Shown here: positions 1-8,100 of the stretch, one piece after another
How positions within the stretch are numbered: position 1 is the stretch's first letter
How the letters are laid out: the number at the start of each line of letters is the position of its first letter
Assembly: GCA_016191995.1 (NCBI GenBank)
Contig: JACPVA010000194.1
Location: forward strand, 1-34,209
Origin: Burkholderiales bacterium
Lineage (GTDB): Bacteria; Pseudomonadota; Gammaproteobacteria; Burkholderiales; Burkholderiaceae_C
DNA: 34,209 bases
Reading direction: 5' to 3'
Notes under the pieces: generated by a model
Database searches by the model: none
Seen by the model: the letters and a program-made list of their open reading frames with translations, nothing else
What the model was told of the DNA's origin: nothing
Translations under genes and position numbers: made by a program

Positions 1-538
1 CAAGGACCAGCCGGGGCGCAAGGTCATCTTCATCATCTGGGCGGGGGCGGGCAACCCGTTCAAGATTGCGGACCTGGACTTGAAGCGCTACGGCATCGAG
101 ATCGCCACGGGCGGCAACATCCTGCCCGCCATGGCCAGCTACAAGAACTTCCCCGGCATGGAAGGCGCCACCTACTACTACTTCGGCATTCCCAAGAACC
201 CGGTGAACGAGGCGCTGGTGGCTGCCCACTACAAGGAGTTCAAGACCCCGCCCGACTTCTTCACCGCCGGGGGCTTTTCCTCCGCCATGGCCCTGGTCAC
301 CGCGCTCAAGGCCACCAACGGCGAAACCGCCACCAACAAGCTCATCAAGACCATGGAAGGCATGAGCTTTGAGACGCCCAAGGGCAAGATGACCTTCCGC
401 GCCGAAGACCACCAGGCCATGCAGAGCATGTACCACTTCAAGATCAAGGTCGATCCGGCCTTTGCCTGGGGCGTGCCTGAACTGGTGCGCGAGATCAAGC
501 CCGAGGAAATGCAGATCCCGATCCGCAACAAGCGCTGA
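1..538 (+). CDS. ABC transporter substrate-binding protein (LivK/HAAT type), C-terminal part
   Basis: The reading frame is open from base 2, so the gene begins upstream of the window and only about the last 178 residues are present. It would be the periplasmic ligand-binding subunit of a hydrophobic-amino-acid (HAAT) family ABC importer, with a Leu/Ile/Val-binding-protein type fold (Peripla_BP_6). The visible part has the typical second-lobe run: the ATGGNILPAM and YYYFGIP segments, a helix around SAMALVTALKAT, and a basic C-terminus ending IPIRNKR. It is followed by an intrinsic terminator, then a PHB depolymerase and the LivGFHM genes, so it is the natural partner of that importer. The ligand cannot be told from the sequence; the context suggests 3-hydroxybutyrate or a related short acid rather than an amino acid (inference). 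Confidence 0.85.
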   Translation, partial: KDQPGRKVIFIIWAGAGNPFKIADLDLKRYGIEIATGGNILPAMASYKNFPGMEGATYYYFGIPKNPVNEALVAAHYKEFKTPPDFFTAGGFSSAMALVTALKATNGETATNKLIKTMEGMSFETPKGKMTFRAEDHQAMQSMYHFKIKVDPAFAWGVPELVREIKPEEMQIPIRNKR

Positions 539-553
539 TTCCGGTTGGCGAGG

Positions 554-577
554 CCCGGCGCGCCAGCGCGCGCCGGG
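554..577. repeat. Perfect 10-bp inverted repeat after the binding-protein gene
   Basis: CCCGGCGCGC and its exact complement GCGCGCCGGG are separated by the four bases CAGC. No T-run follows directly, so by itself it is not a classic terminator. It lies 13 bp before a second hairpin that has a T-run and may protect the upstream mRNA end or add to termination. Confidence 0.7.
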
Positions 578-589
578 GTGCATCCCGCA

Positions 590-611
590 GGGGCGGCCGC
601 CCCTCTTTTTC
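590..611 (+). terminator. Rho-independent terminator between binding protein and PHB depolymerase
   Basis: GGGGC-GGCC-GCCCC can fold into a five-pair GC stem, followed at once by TCTTTTT. It lies 52 bp after the stop codon of the substrate-binding gene. It suggests that this gene ends its own transcript, or that read-through is reduced so the binding protein is made in excess over the importer. Confidence 0.7.
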
Positions 612-689
612 CAGTGAACGCAAGAACCCCGGGTACACGGGGCGGGTGGGCTGTTGCCTGCCCACACAACCCCACAGGAGACAGACAAC

Positions 690-2156
690 ATGCTGACAAG
701 ATTTCTTCAGACGGCGGCCGCCGTGGCCGTATGCGCAGTGGCAGGCCCGGCCTGGGCGGCGGTGGAGCTGCCCGCCCTGCAGCTTGACAAGACCCAGACC
801 ACGGTATCGGGCCTGTCCTCGGGCGGGTACATGGCGGTGCAGCTGCACGTGGCGTTTTCCTCGGTGTTTGCCAAGGGGGCGGGCGTGGTGGCGGGCGGGC
901 CGTTCTACTGCGCCGAGGGCTCGGTGGCCAACGCCACGGGGCGCTGCATGGCCAGCCCTGCGGGCATTCCCACCAGCACGCGGGTGAGCACTACCAACAC
1001 CTGGGCCAGCCAGGGAGCTGTGGATCCGGTGTCCCACTTGCAAAACTCCAGGGTCTACCTGTTCTCCGGCTCGGTGGACAGCGTGGTCAAGACCGGGGTG
1101 ATGGACGCACTCAAGACCTACTACAACAGCTTTGTGCCTGCCGCCAACGTGGCGTACAAAAAGGACATCGCCGCAGAGCACGCACTGGTGACCGACGACT
1201 ACGGCAGCACCTGCTCCTTCAAAGGCTCGCCCTACATCAACGACTGCAACTTCGACCTGGCCGGTGCCATGCTGCAGCACCTGTACGGGCCGCTCAATGC
1301 GCGCAGCACTGCAGCCCTGCCCGAGAGCAGCTTTGTCGAATTCAAGCAAAGCAGCTTCATCAGCGGCCACGGCATGGCCAGCAATGGCTGGGCCTACATA
1401 CCGCAGGCCTGCCAGAGCGGCGCCACCTGCCGCCTGCACGTGGCGCTGCACGGCTGCAAGCAGAACGTGAGCGACGTGCAGCAGCAGTTCGTGCGCAACA
1501 CCGGCTTCAACCGCTGGGCCGAAACCAACAACATCGTGGTGCTGTACCCGCAGACCAGCACCGCCGCCACCAACAGCTGCTGGGACTGGTGGGGTTACGA
1601 CAGCGCCAACTACGCCAAGAAGACCGGCCCGCAGATGGCCGCCATCAAGGCCATGGTGGACCGCCTGGGCGGCGGTGGCGGCACACCTCCCGACCCGGTG
1701 CTGCTGCCTGCGCCCACGGGCGTGAGCGCCTCGGGCGCCACCGCCAGCAGCATGGCCCTGGGCTGGAACAGCGTGGCCGGGGCCGATGGCTACCACGTGT
1801 ACCGCAACGGCAACAAAGTCAATGCGCTCACCGTGTATGGCACCAGCTATACCGACACCGGCCTGGCCGCCTCCACCACCTACCAGTGGACGGTGCGGGC
1901 CGTGGACGCCCAGGGCGTGGAGGGCGCCGCCTCGGCCCCCGTGTCAGCCACCACCCTGGCGGCCAGCGGCGGCGAGACGCCCACCTGCACCACCGCCAGC
2001 AACTACGCCCACACCTTGGCGGGCCGGGCCTATGCGCTGTACGGTTTTACCTACGCCAACGGGTCGGGCCAGGGCATGGGGTGGTGGAACATCTTCATCA
2101 CCACCACACTGAAGAAGACCGGCCCCAACTACTACGTGATCGGCACCTGCCCCTGA
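690..2156 (+). CDS. phaZ: Extracellular poly(3-hydroxybutyrate) depolymerase with FN3 linker
   Basis: A secreted serine esterase of 488 residues that hydrolyses extracellular PHB to short oligomers and monomer. I chose the ATG at 690 because CAGGAG lies just upstream and a Sec signal peptide follows at once (residues 1-23, ending AWA). The catalytic domain (about 25-325) carries a lipase box GLSSGG with Ser43 as likely nucleophile. It sits close to the N-terminus, the circular order of type 2 depolymerase domains. SGSVDSV is a likely site for the catalytic Asp and ISGHGMA for the His; VALHGCKQ fits the oxyanion region, and NSCWDWWGY is typical of Esterase_PHB (PF10503). An FN3 domain (about 345-435) and a C-terminal domain of about 50 residues with CTTASNY and WWNIF follow, the latter probably the polymer-binding module. 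Only 66 bp without a terminator separate it from livG. Confidence 0.9.
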   Translation: MLTRFLQTAAAVAVCAVAGPAWAAVELPALQLDKTQTTVSGLSSGGYMAVQLHVAFSSVFAKGAGVVAGGPFYCAEGSVANATGRCMASPAGIPTSTRVSTTNTWASQGAVDPVSHLQNSRVYLFSGSVDSVVKTGVMDALKTYYNSFVPAANVAYKKDIAAEHALVTDDYGSTCSFKGSPYINDCNFDLAGAMLQHLYGPLNARSTAALPESSFVEFKQSSFISGHGMASNGWAYIPQACQSGATCRLHVALHGCKQNVSDVQQQFVRNTGFNRWAETNNIVVLYPQTSTAATNSCWDWWGYDSANYAKKTGPQMAAIKAMVDRLGGGGGTPPDPVLLPAPTGVSASGATASSMALGWNSVAGADGYHVYRNGNKVNALTVYGTSYTDTGLAASTTYQWTVRAVDAQGVEGAASAPVSATTLAASGGETPTCTTASNYAHTLAGRAYALYGFTYANGSGQGMGWWNIFITTTLKKTGPNYYVIGTCP

Positions 2157-2222
2157 GCCCACAGGGCCTGCTTGGTGGCGGGAACACCCAAGGAACGAGA
2201 CAGTGAAAGCGAGCAAGAACCC

Positions 2223-3005
2223 ATGAGTACCCTGGCCACCCGGGACTTGACCATCCGCTTTGGCGGCCACGTGGCGGTCAATGCTGTGACCTGCGCCTTC
2301 GAGCCAGGCACGCTGACCGCCATCGTGGGCCCCAACGGCGCGGGCAAGACCACCTACTTCAACCTGATCTCCGGCCAGCTCAAGGCCACTGGCGGCAGCG
2401 TGTCGCTGGGCGGGCGCGACCTGACCGGCCTGCCCGTGTCCGAGCGCACGCGTGCCGGGCTGGGGCGGGCGTTCCAGCTCACCAACCTGTTCCCCAACCT
2501 CACGGTGCTGGAGAACGTGCGCCTGGCCGTGCAGGCCACGCAAGAAGGCAAACACCGCCGGGGCCTGAACCTCTGGAGCATCTGGAGCGACCACCGCCAG
2601 CTCACCGAGCGGGCGCAGGCCCTGCTGCACCAGGTGGCCATGTTCGAGCGCCGCGACACCCCCGTGGCCAGCCTGCCGCACGGCGACCAGCGCAAGCTCG
2701 AAGTGGCGCTGCTCATGGCGCTGGAGCCGCAGGTCTACATGTTCGACGAGCCCACGGCGGGCATGAGCCACGACGAGGCGCCCGTGATCCTGAACCTGAT
2801 CCGCGAGCTGAAGAAGGACAAGACCAAGATCATCCTGCTGGTGGAGCACAAGATGGACGTGGTGCGCGAGCTGGCCGACCGCATCATCGTGCTGACCAAC
2901 GGCACGCTGGTGGCCGATGGCCTGCCGGCCGAGGTGATTGCATCGCCCGTGGTCCAGGAGGCCTACCTGGGCGTCAGCAAGGACGCAGACAAGGAGGCCG
3001 CATGA
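2223..3005 (+). CDS. livG: HAAT-family ABC transporter ATPase LivG
   Basis: The first of the two ATPase subunits of a branched-chain-type importer, 260 residues, bound to the cytoplasmic face of the LivHM membrane dimer. Walker A is GPNGAGKTT (36-44) and Walker B reads VYMFDEPTAG. The signature region reads LPHGDQRKLEVA instead of LSGGQ, which I remember as normal for one LivG subgroup. The ATG at 2223 is preferred over an upstream in-frame start at 2172 because residues 1-10 then match the usual LivG start. It overlaps livF by four bases (ATGA), so the two are translationally coupled. Gene order (G-F-H-M, with a depolymerase before it) is unlike the common K-H-M-G-F order. Confidence 0.93.
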   Translation: MSTLATRDLTIRFGGHVAVNAVTCAFEPGTLTAIVGPNGAGKTTYFNLISGQLKATGGSVSLGGRDLTGLPVSERTRAGLGRAFQLTNLFPNLTVLENVRLAVQATQEGKHRRGLNLWSIWSDHRQLTERAQALLHQVAMFERRDTPVASLPHGDQRKLEVALLMALEPQVYMFDEPTAGMSHDEAPVILNLIRELKKDKTKIILLVEHKMDVVRELADRIIVLTNGTLVADGLPAEVIASPVVQEAYLGVSKDADKEAA

Positions 3006-3730
3006 GCCAAGAGAACCTGCTGGAACTGAAGGGCGTGCACACGCACATTGGGGCGTACCACATTCTGCACGGCGTGGACTTGGCTGTGCCGCGCGGCGAG
3101 CTGACCATGCTGCTGGGCCGCAATGGCGCGGGCAAGACGACCACGCTGCGCACCATCATGGGCCTGTGGCAGGCCTCGCAGGGCAGCATCCACTTTGGCG
3201 GGCGAGACATCACGCGCCTGCACACGCCGCAGATTGCGGGTCTGAACATCGCCTACGTGCCCGAGAACATGGGCATCTTCGCCGACCTCACGGTGAAGGA
3301 AAACATGCTGCTGGCCGCACGCAAGGCCAGCCATGCGGGGCAGATGGACGAGTCGCGCCTGCAGTGGATCTTCCAGCTGTTCCCGGCGGTGCAGAAGTTC
3401 TGGAACCACCCCGCGGGCAAGCTCAGCGGCGGGCAGAAACAGATGCTGGCCGTGAGCCGCGCCATCGTCGAGCCGCGCGAGCTGCTCATCGTGGACGAGC
3501 CCAGCAAGGGCCTGGCACCGGCCATCATTAACAACATGATCGACGCCTTCGACCAGCTCAAGAAGAGCGGCGTGACCATCCTGCTGGTCGAGCAGAACAT
3601 CAACTTCGCCAAGCGCCTGGGCGACACCGTGGCCGTGATGGACAACGGCCGCGTGGTGCACGCCGGCCGCATGGCCGACCTGGCTGCCGACGAGGCGCTG
3701 CAGCAGTCCCTGCTGGGGCTTTCTCTCTGA
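3002..3730 (+). CDS. livF: HAAT-family ABC transporter ATPase LivF
   Basis: The second ATPase subunit of the importer, 242 residues. Walker A is GRNGAGKTT (39-47), the signature is LSGGQKQ, and Walker B reads LLIVDEPSKGLAP, all canonical for LivF. Its start codon overlaps the livG stop. After its stop there is a 95-bp gap holding a copy of the AT-rich repeat family A before livH; this is the only sizeable gap in the importer genes. LivF pairs with LivG to power uptake by the LivHM channel. Substrate specificity is not set by this subunit. Confidence 0.93.
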   Translation: MSQENLLELKGVHTHIGAYHILHGVDLAVPRGELTMLLGRNGAGKTTTLRTIMGLWQASQGSIHFGGRDITRLHTPQIAGLNIAYVPENMGIFADLTVKENMLLAARKASHAGQMDESRLQWIFQLFPAVQKFWNHPAGKLSGGQKQMLAVSRAIVEPRELLIVDEPSKGLAPAIINNMIDAFDQLKKSGVTILLVEQNINFAKRLGDTVAVMDNGRVVHAGRMADLAADEALQQSLLGLSL

Positions 3731-3740
3731 GGAATTTATA

Positions 3741-3802
3741 TGCAAAAAATGCCTCTGGCGCCCGTATATAAAGCGCAAGCAGCTATTAAAACAATAGCAA
3801 AA
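3741..3802 (+). repeat. Family A intergenic repeat, copy 1 (between livF and livH)
   Basis: An AT-rich block in otherwise GC-rich DNA, with GCGCCCGTA, ATAAAGCGC and a GCTATT-AAAAC-AATAGC hairpin (3782-3798). It aligns base for base over most of its length with copy 2 at 14376-14434 and shares the core with copies 3 and 4. It sits inside the importer operon. Confidence 0.8.
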
Positions 3803-3825
3803 CAAACTACAGGAAAGGCCACGCC

Positions 3826-4809
3826 ATGAACAGCCGCGACCTGGATTGGAAACCCCTGGCGCTGGTGCCGCTGCTGGCGCTCATCGTGCTGCCGCTCATC
3901 GGCTCGCCCAGCACCTGGCTCACGCTCACGGTGGCGGGGCTGGCCATGGGCATGATCATCTTCATCATCGCCTCGGGCCTGACGCTGGTGTTCGGCCTGA
4001 TGGACGTGTTGAACTTCGGCCACGGCGTGTTCATTGCGCTGGGGGCGTTTGTGGCCACCAGCGTGCTGGGCGCCATGGGCGACTGGACCGGCAGCGCCGA
4101 GCTGTGGCGCAACCTGGTGGCCGTGCTGCCCGCCATGCTGGTGGCCATGGCCGTGGCGGGTGCGCTGGGCCTGGCGTTCGAGCGCTTCATCGTGCGCCCG
4201 GTGTACGGCCAGCACCTCAAGCAGATCCTCATCACCATGGGCGGCATGATCATCGGCGAGGAGCTGATCAAGGTCATCTGGGGCCCGGCGCAGATTCCGC
4301 TGCCGCTGCCGGGCGGTATGCGCGGCTCACTGCTGGTGGGCGACGCCGCCATCGAGAAATACCGCCTGGTTGCCGTGGCCGTGGGCCTGGTGGTCTTCGG
4401 CGTGCTGGCCTGGACGCTCTCGCGCACCAAGGTGGGCCTGCTGATCCGCGCGGGCGTGCAGGACCGCGAGATGGTCGAGTCGCTCGGCTACCGCATCCGG
4501 CGCCTGTTCATCGGCGTGTTCGTGGCGGGCTCGGCGCTCGCTGGCCTGGGCGGCGTGATGTGGGGCCTGTACCAGCAGAACGTCATTCCGCAGATGGGCG
4601 CGCAGGTCAACGTGCTGATCTTCATCGTCATCATCATCGGCGGCCTGGGCAGCACGGGCGGTGCGCTGATCGGCGCGCTGCTGGTGGGCCTGATGGCCAA
4701 CTACACCGGCTTCCTGGTGCCCAAGGTGGCGCTGTTTTCCAACATCGCGCTCATGGTGGCGGTGCTGCTGTGGCGGCCCCAGGGCGTGTACCCGGTCACG
4801 AACCGCTGA
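3826..4809 (+). CDS. livH: HAAT-family ABC transporter permease LivH
   Basis: An inner-membrane channel subunit of 327 residues with roughly eight hydrophobic helices. The family markers are GLTLVFGLMDVLNFGHG near residues 50-70, the FIVRPVYG segment, the coupling-helix region around RAGVQDREMVESLGYRIRR, and GGLGSTGGALIGALLVG near the C-terminus. The start at 3826 has AGGAAAGG about eight bases upstream. It forms a heterodimer with LivM and is driven by LivG and LivF. The 20-bp gap to livM indicates one transcript. Confidence 0.93.
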   Translation: MNSRDLDWKPLALVPLLALIVLPLIGSPSTWLTLTVAGLAMGMIIFIIASGLTLVFGLMDVLNFGHGVFIALGAFVATSVLGAMGDWTGSAELWRNLVAVLPAMLVAMAVAGALGLAFERFIVRPVYGQHLKQILITMGGMIIGEELIKVIWGPAQIPLPLPGGMRGSLLVGDAAIEKYRLVAVAVGLVVFGVLAWTLSRTKVGLLIRAGVQDREMVESLGYRIRRLFIGVFVAGSALAGLGGVMWGLYQQNVIPQMGAQVNVLIFIVIIIGGLGSTGGALIGALLVGLMANYTGFLVPKVALFSNIALMVAVLLWRPQGVYPVTNR

Positions 4810-4829
4810 TCTGGCAGAGGAACCCAACC

Positions 4830-5894
4830 ATGCTCAATCGACTTATTTCGGGCGACTACCCGCGCAGCAAGGTGCTGGCGGTCATTCTGCTGGCCATCCT
4901 GGTGGGGCTGGCGGTCGCTCCCTTTCTTTTTCCGGGCGTCAAGCCGCTGTCGGTGGCGGCCAAGGTGCTGGTGTTTGTGGTGCTGGTGGCCAGTTTCGAC
5001 CTGCTGCTGGGCTACACCGGCATCGTGAGCTTTGCGCACACCATGTTCTTCGGCATTGGCGCCTACGGCATTGCCATTGCGACCACGCGCCTGGGCGCCA
5101 CCTGGGGGGCGCTGGCCGTGGGTGTGGGCGGGGCGCTGCTGTTGTCGCTGCTGCTGTCGCTGGCGGTGGGCCTGTTCTCGCTGCGCGTGCGCGCCATCTT
5201 CTTTGCCATGATCACGCTGGCCGTGGCGGCGGCGTTCCAGACGCTGGCCTCGCAGCTCTCGGACTTCACCGGCGGCGAGGACGGCCTGACCTTCAAGGTG
5301 CCCGAGCTGCTGTCGCCCAGCTTCGAGCCCTTCGAGGAACCCTTCCTGGGCGTCACCATTGACGGGCGGCTGGTCTGCTACTACCTGCTGTTTGTCTCGG
5401 CGGTAGTGCTGGTGCTGTCGCTGCTGCGCATCGTCAACTCGCCGTTCGGCCGCGTGCTGCAGGCCATCCGCGAAAACGAGTTCCGCGCCGAGGCCATTGG
5501 CTACCGCGTGGTGGTGTACCGCACCACGTCCAGCGTGCTGTCGGCCCTGTATGCCACGCTGGCGGGCTGCATGCTGGCGCTCTGGCTGCGCTACAACGGG
5601 CCGGACACCTCGCTCAGCTTCGAAATCATGATGGACGTGCTGCTCATCGTCGTCATCGGCGGCATGGGCACCATTTACGGCTCGGCCATTGGCGCCGTGC
5701 TGTTCCTGGTGGCGCAAAGCTACCTGCAAGACCTGCTGCGCTTGGGGCACGAGGCAGCTTCCAGCCTGCCCTGGCTGGCCGCGCTGCTCTCGCCCGACCG
5801 CTGGCTGCTGTGGCTGGGGGTGCTGTTCGTGCTCTCGGTCTATTACTTCCCCACGGGCGTGGTCGGCCGCCTGCGCGCCGCCGCCGCACATTGA
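4830..5894 (+). CDS. livM: HAAT-family ABC transporter permease LivM
   Basis: The second channel subunit, 354 residues, strongly hydrophobic with about nine to ten membrane segments. Its markers are YTGIVSFAHTMFFGIGAYG (about 69-87), the cytoplasmic coupling region IRENEFRAEAIGYRV, and GGMGTIYGSAIGA. I chose the ATG at 4830 although the frame is open far upstream, because livH occupies that DNA and the protein then begins with a normal LivM N-terminus; GCAGAGG lies just upstream. Only 38 bp without a terminator separate it from the 3-hydroxybutyrate-oligomer hydrolase, so importer and hydrolase are probably co-transcribed. Confidence 0.93.
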   Translation: MLNRLISGDYPRSKVLAVILLAILVGLAVAPFLFPGVKPLSVAAKVLVFVVLVASFDLLLGYTGIVSFAHTMFFGIGAYGIAIATTRLGATWGALAVGVGGALLLSLLLSLAVGLFSLRVRAIFFAMITLAVAAAFQTLASQLSDFTGGEDGLTFKVPELLSPSFEPFEEPFLGVTIDGRLVCYYLLFVSAVVLVLSLLRIVNSPFGRVLQAIRENEFRAEAIGYRVVVYRTTSSVLSALYATLAGCMLALWLRYNGPDTSLSFEIMMDVLLIVVIGGMGTIYGSAIGAVLFLVAQSYLQDLLRLGHEAASSLPWLAALLSPDRWLLWLGVLFVLSVYYFPTGVVGRLRAAAAH

Positions 5895-5932
5895 TCTGCC
5901 CCTTCCAAAAGACAACTCCTGGAGACACACCC

Positions 5933-8050
5933 ATGAAGACTGCCGTGCAACCCTTTGTCCCGGCCCTGCTGGCCGCCGCCGTGCTGGCGGCCTGCGGTGG
6001 CAGCGGTGCCGATGTGAACCAGCGCCCCACCTGGCTGGGCAGCATCCAGGCCACCACCTATGACGGGCTGGGGGACGATCTGCTCACCGCAGGCCTGGGC
6101 AAGACGGGCCTGGCCGCGCCGCTGGCGCCTGCGTATGCCGACGCCCTCAAGCCCACGGCGGCAGAGCTGCGGCGCACGGCCATCCATACCAACTACCGCG
6201 CCATGCTCGACATGACGGCGGCGGGCGGCTACGGCACTCTGTACGGCCCCAACGTGGATGCGCAGGGCAACGTGACGGCCAGCGAGGGCAAGGTCGCGGG
6301 CACCGAATACATCGCCTTTGCCGACGACGGCAGCGGGCGCCAGAACGTCACGCTCATGGTCCAGGTGCCCGCCAGCTTCGACCCCAAGAAGCCCTGCATC
6401 ATCACCGCCACGGCATCGGGCTCGCGCGGTGTGTACGGCGGCATCAGCACGGGCGAATGGGGCCTCAAGCGCGGCTGCGCGGTGGCCTATTCCGACAAGG
6501 GCACGGGCGGCGCACCGCACGACCTGCAAAACGACACCGTGCCGCTGATCGACGGCACGCGTACCAGTGCAGCCGCCGCAGGCAAGAGCGCAGCCTTCAA
6601 CGCCGGGCTGTCGGCCAGCGAGCTGGCGGCCTTCAACGTGGATACGCCCAACCGCTTTGCCTTCAAGCACGCACACTCGGGCCAGAACGTAGAGAAGGAC
6701 TGGGGCCAGAGCACCTTGCGTGCGGTGGAGTTTGCCTTCTACGTGCTCAACGAGCGTTTTGGCGCGCTGGACAACGGCCAGCGCCTGCGCACGCTGCAGC
6801 CGTCCAACACCATCACCATTGCGTCCAGCATCTCCAACGGCGGCGGCGCAGCCGTCGCGGCGGCAGAGCAGGACACGCAAGGCCTCATCAGCGGCGTGGC
6901 CGTGTCCGAGCCCGCGCTGGAACTGCCAGCCAGCCCTGGCGTGAAGGTGCTGCGCGGCAGCACCGAACTGTCTGTGGTGGGCAAGCCGCTGGTGGATTTC
7001 ACCACCCAGGCCAACCTGTACCAGGCCTGTGCGGCCCTGGCGCCGTCGGTTGCGGCCACGCCCTATGCCGCGGCCTTTGCGGCAGGCTTTGCCAGCAAGG
7101 CCTTGCCCATTGCCCCCAACCGCTGCGCGGCCCTCAGGAATGCGGGCCTGCTGAGCGCCAGCACCACCGATGAGCAGGCCGAAGAGGCCCTGCAAAAGCT
7201 GCGCGCCTACGGCTGGGAGCCCGAGTCCAACGACCTGCACGCATCGCTGGCCGCTTTCGAGGTGTCCCCTGCGGTGTCGGTCACCTTTGCCAATGCGCTC
7301 TCGCGCGCCAGCGTCAAGGATCACCTCTGCGGCTTCAGCTACGCCGCCACCACGGTGGCGGGGGGCGTCACGCCCCTGGCCGGTGCGGCGCTGGCGGGCA
7401 TGTTTGCCAGCGGCAATGGCGTGCCGCCATCCAGCGGAGTGCAACTCATCAACAACCGCGGCAAGCTCGGGCCTGCGCGTGACTTCCTGTCGGTGTCCTC
7501 CAGCGGCGTGGCCGACTGGAACACCGAGGGCGCGCTGTGCCTGCGCAACCTCGTCACCGGCAGCGACGCCGCAGCCAAGAGGCTCCAGGCCGGGCTGGAC
7601 GAAACCCGCCGCAACGGCAACCTGCGCGGCAAGCCTGCCCTCATCGTGCATGGCCGCGCCGACGCGCTGCTGCCCGTCAACCACACCTCGCGCCCCTATG
7701 CCGCGCTCAACCGCAAGGTGGAAGGGGCTGCCAGCAAGCTGCGCTATGTGGAGGTGACCAATGCCCAGCACTTCGACAGCTTCATCGGCCTGCCCACCGT
7801 GCTGCCTGGCTACGACACGCGCTATGTGCCGCTGCACGTGTACCTGAACCGCGCGCTCGATGCCATGTACGAGCACCTGTCCGCAGGCAAGCCGCTGCCT
7901 GCCAGCCAGGTGGTGCGCACCGTGCCGCGCGCAGGCACGCCCGGCAAGGCCGAGGCCATCACCGCAGCCAACGTGCCGCCGCTGGCCGCCACGCCCGCCG
8001 CAGGCAATGCCATCGTCGTTACCGAGGGGGCCATTGCCGTGCCCGAATGA
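5933..8050 (+). CDS. D-(-)-3-hydroxybutyrate oligomer hydrolase, predicted lipoprotein
   Basis: A 705-residue serine hydrolase of the 3HB-oligomer hydrolase family (PF10605). These enzymes cut soluble 3-hydroxybutyrate oligomers, released by PHB depolymerase, to monomer. Family marks seen are GSRGVYGG, TGEWGLKRGCAVAYSDKG, and a SNGGG lipase-box-like motif with Ser301 as probable nucleophile. The N-terminus has a lipobox (LAAC, Cys21) followed by GGSG, so it is predicted to be a lipid-anchored envelope protein. The ATG at 5933 follows CTGGAGA. It lies directly after livM and before a second hydrolase, completing a depolymerase, importer and oligomer-hydrolase set. Confidence 0.88.
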   Translation: MKTAVQPFVPALLAAAVLAACGGSGADVNQRPTWLGSIQATTYDGLGDDLLTAGLGKTGLAAPLAPAYADALKPTAAELRRTAIHTNYRAMLDMTAAGGYGTLYGPNVDAQGNVTASEGKVAGTEYIAFADDGSGRQNVTLMVQVPASFDPKKPCIITATASGSRGVYGGISTGEWGLKRGCAVAYSDKGTGGAPHDLQNDTVPLIDGTRTSAAAAGKSAAFNAGLSASELAAFNVDTPNRFAFKHAHSGQNVEKDWGQSTLRAVEFAFYVLNERFGALDNGQRLRTLQPSNTITIASSISNGGGAAVAAAEQDTQGLISGVAVSEPALELPASPGVKVLRGSTELSVVGKPLVDFTTQANLYQACAALAPSVAATPYAAAFAAGFASKALPIAPNRCAALRNAGLLSASTTDEQAEEALQKLRAYGWEPESNDLHASLAAFEVSPAVSVTFANALSRASVKDHLCGFSYAATTVAGGVTPLAGAALAGMFASGNGVPPSSGVQLINNRGKLGPARDFLSVSSSGVADWNTEGALCLRNLVTGSDAAAKRLQAGLDETRRNGNLRGKPALIVHGRADALLPVNHTSRPYAALNRKVEGAASKLRYVEVTNAQHFDSFIGLPTVLPGYDTRYVPLHVYLNRALDAMYEHLSAGKPLPASQVVRTVPRAGTPGKAEAITAANVPPLAATPAAGNAIVVTEGAIAVPE

Positions 8051-8100
8051 GGCGCACGCCCTGGCCTGTTCACGCACCCCGCACCACAAGGTTGCCCACC

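Noticed and set aside
2157..2222. A terminator or strong promoter between the PHB depolymerase and livG
   Set aside because: I found no hairpin with T-run and no convincing -35/-10 pair, so read-through is the simpler view.
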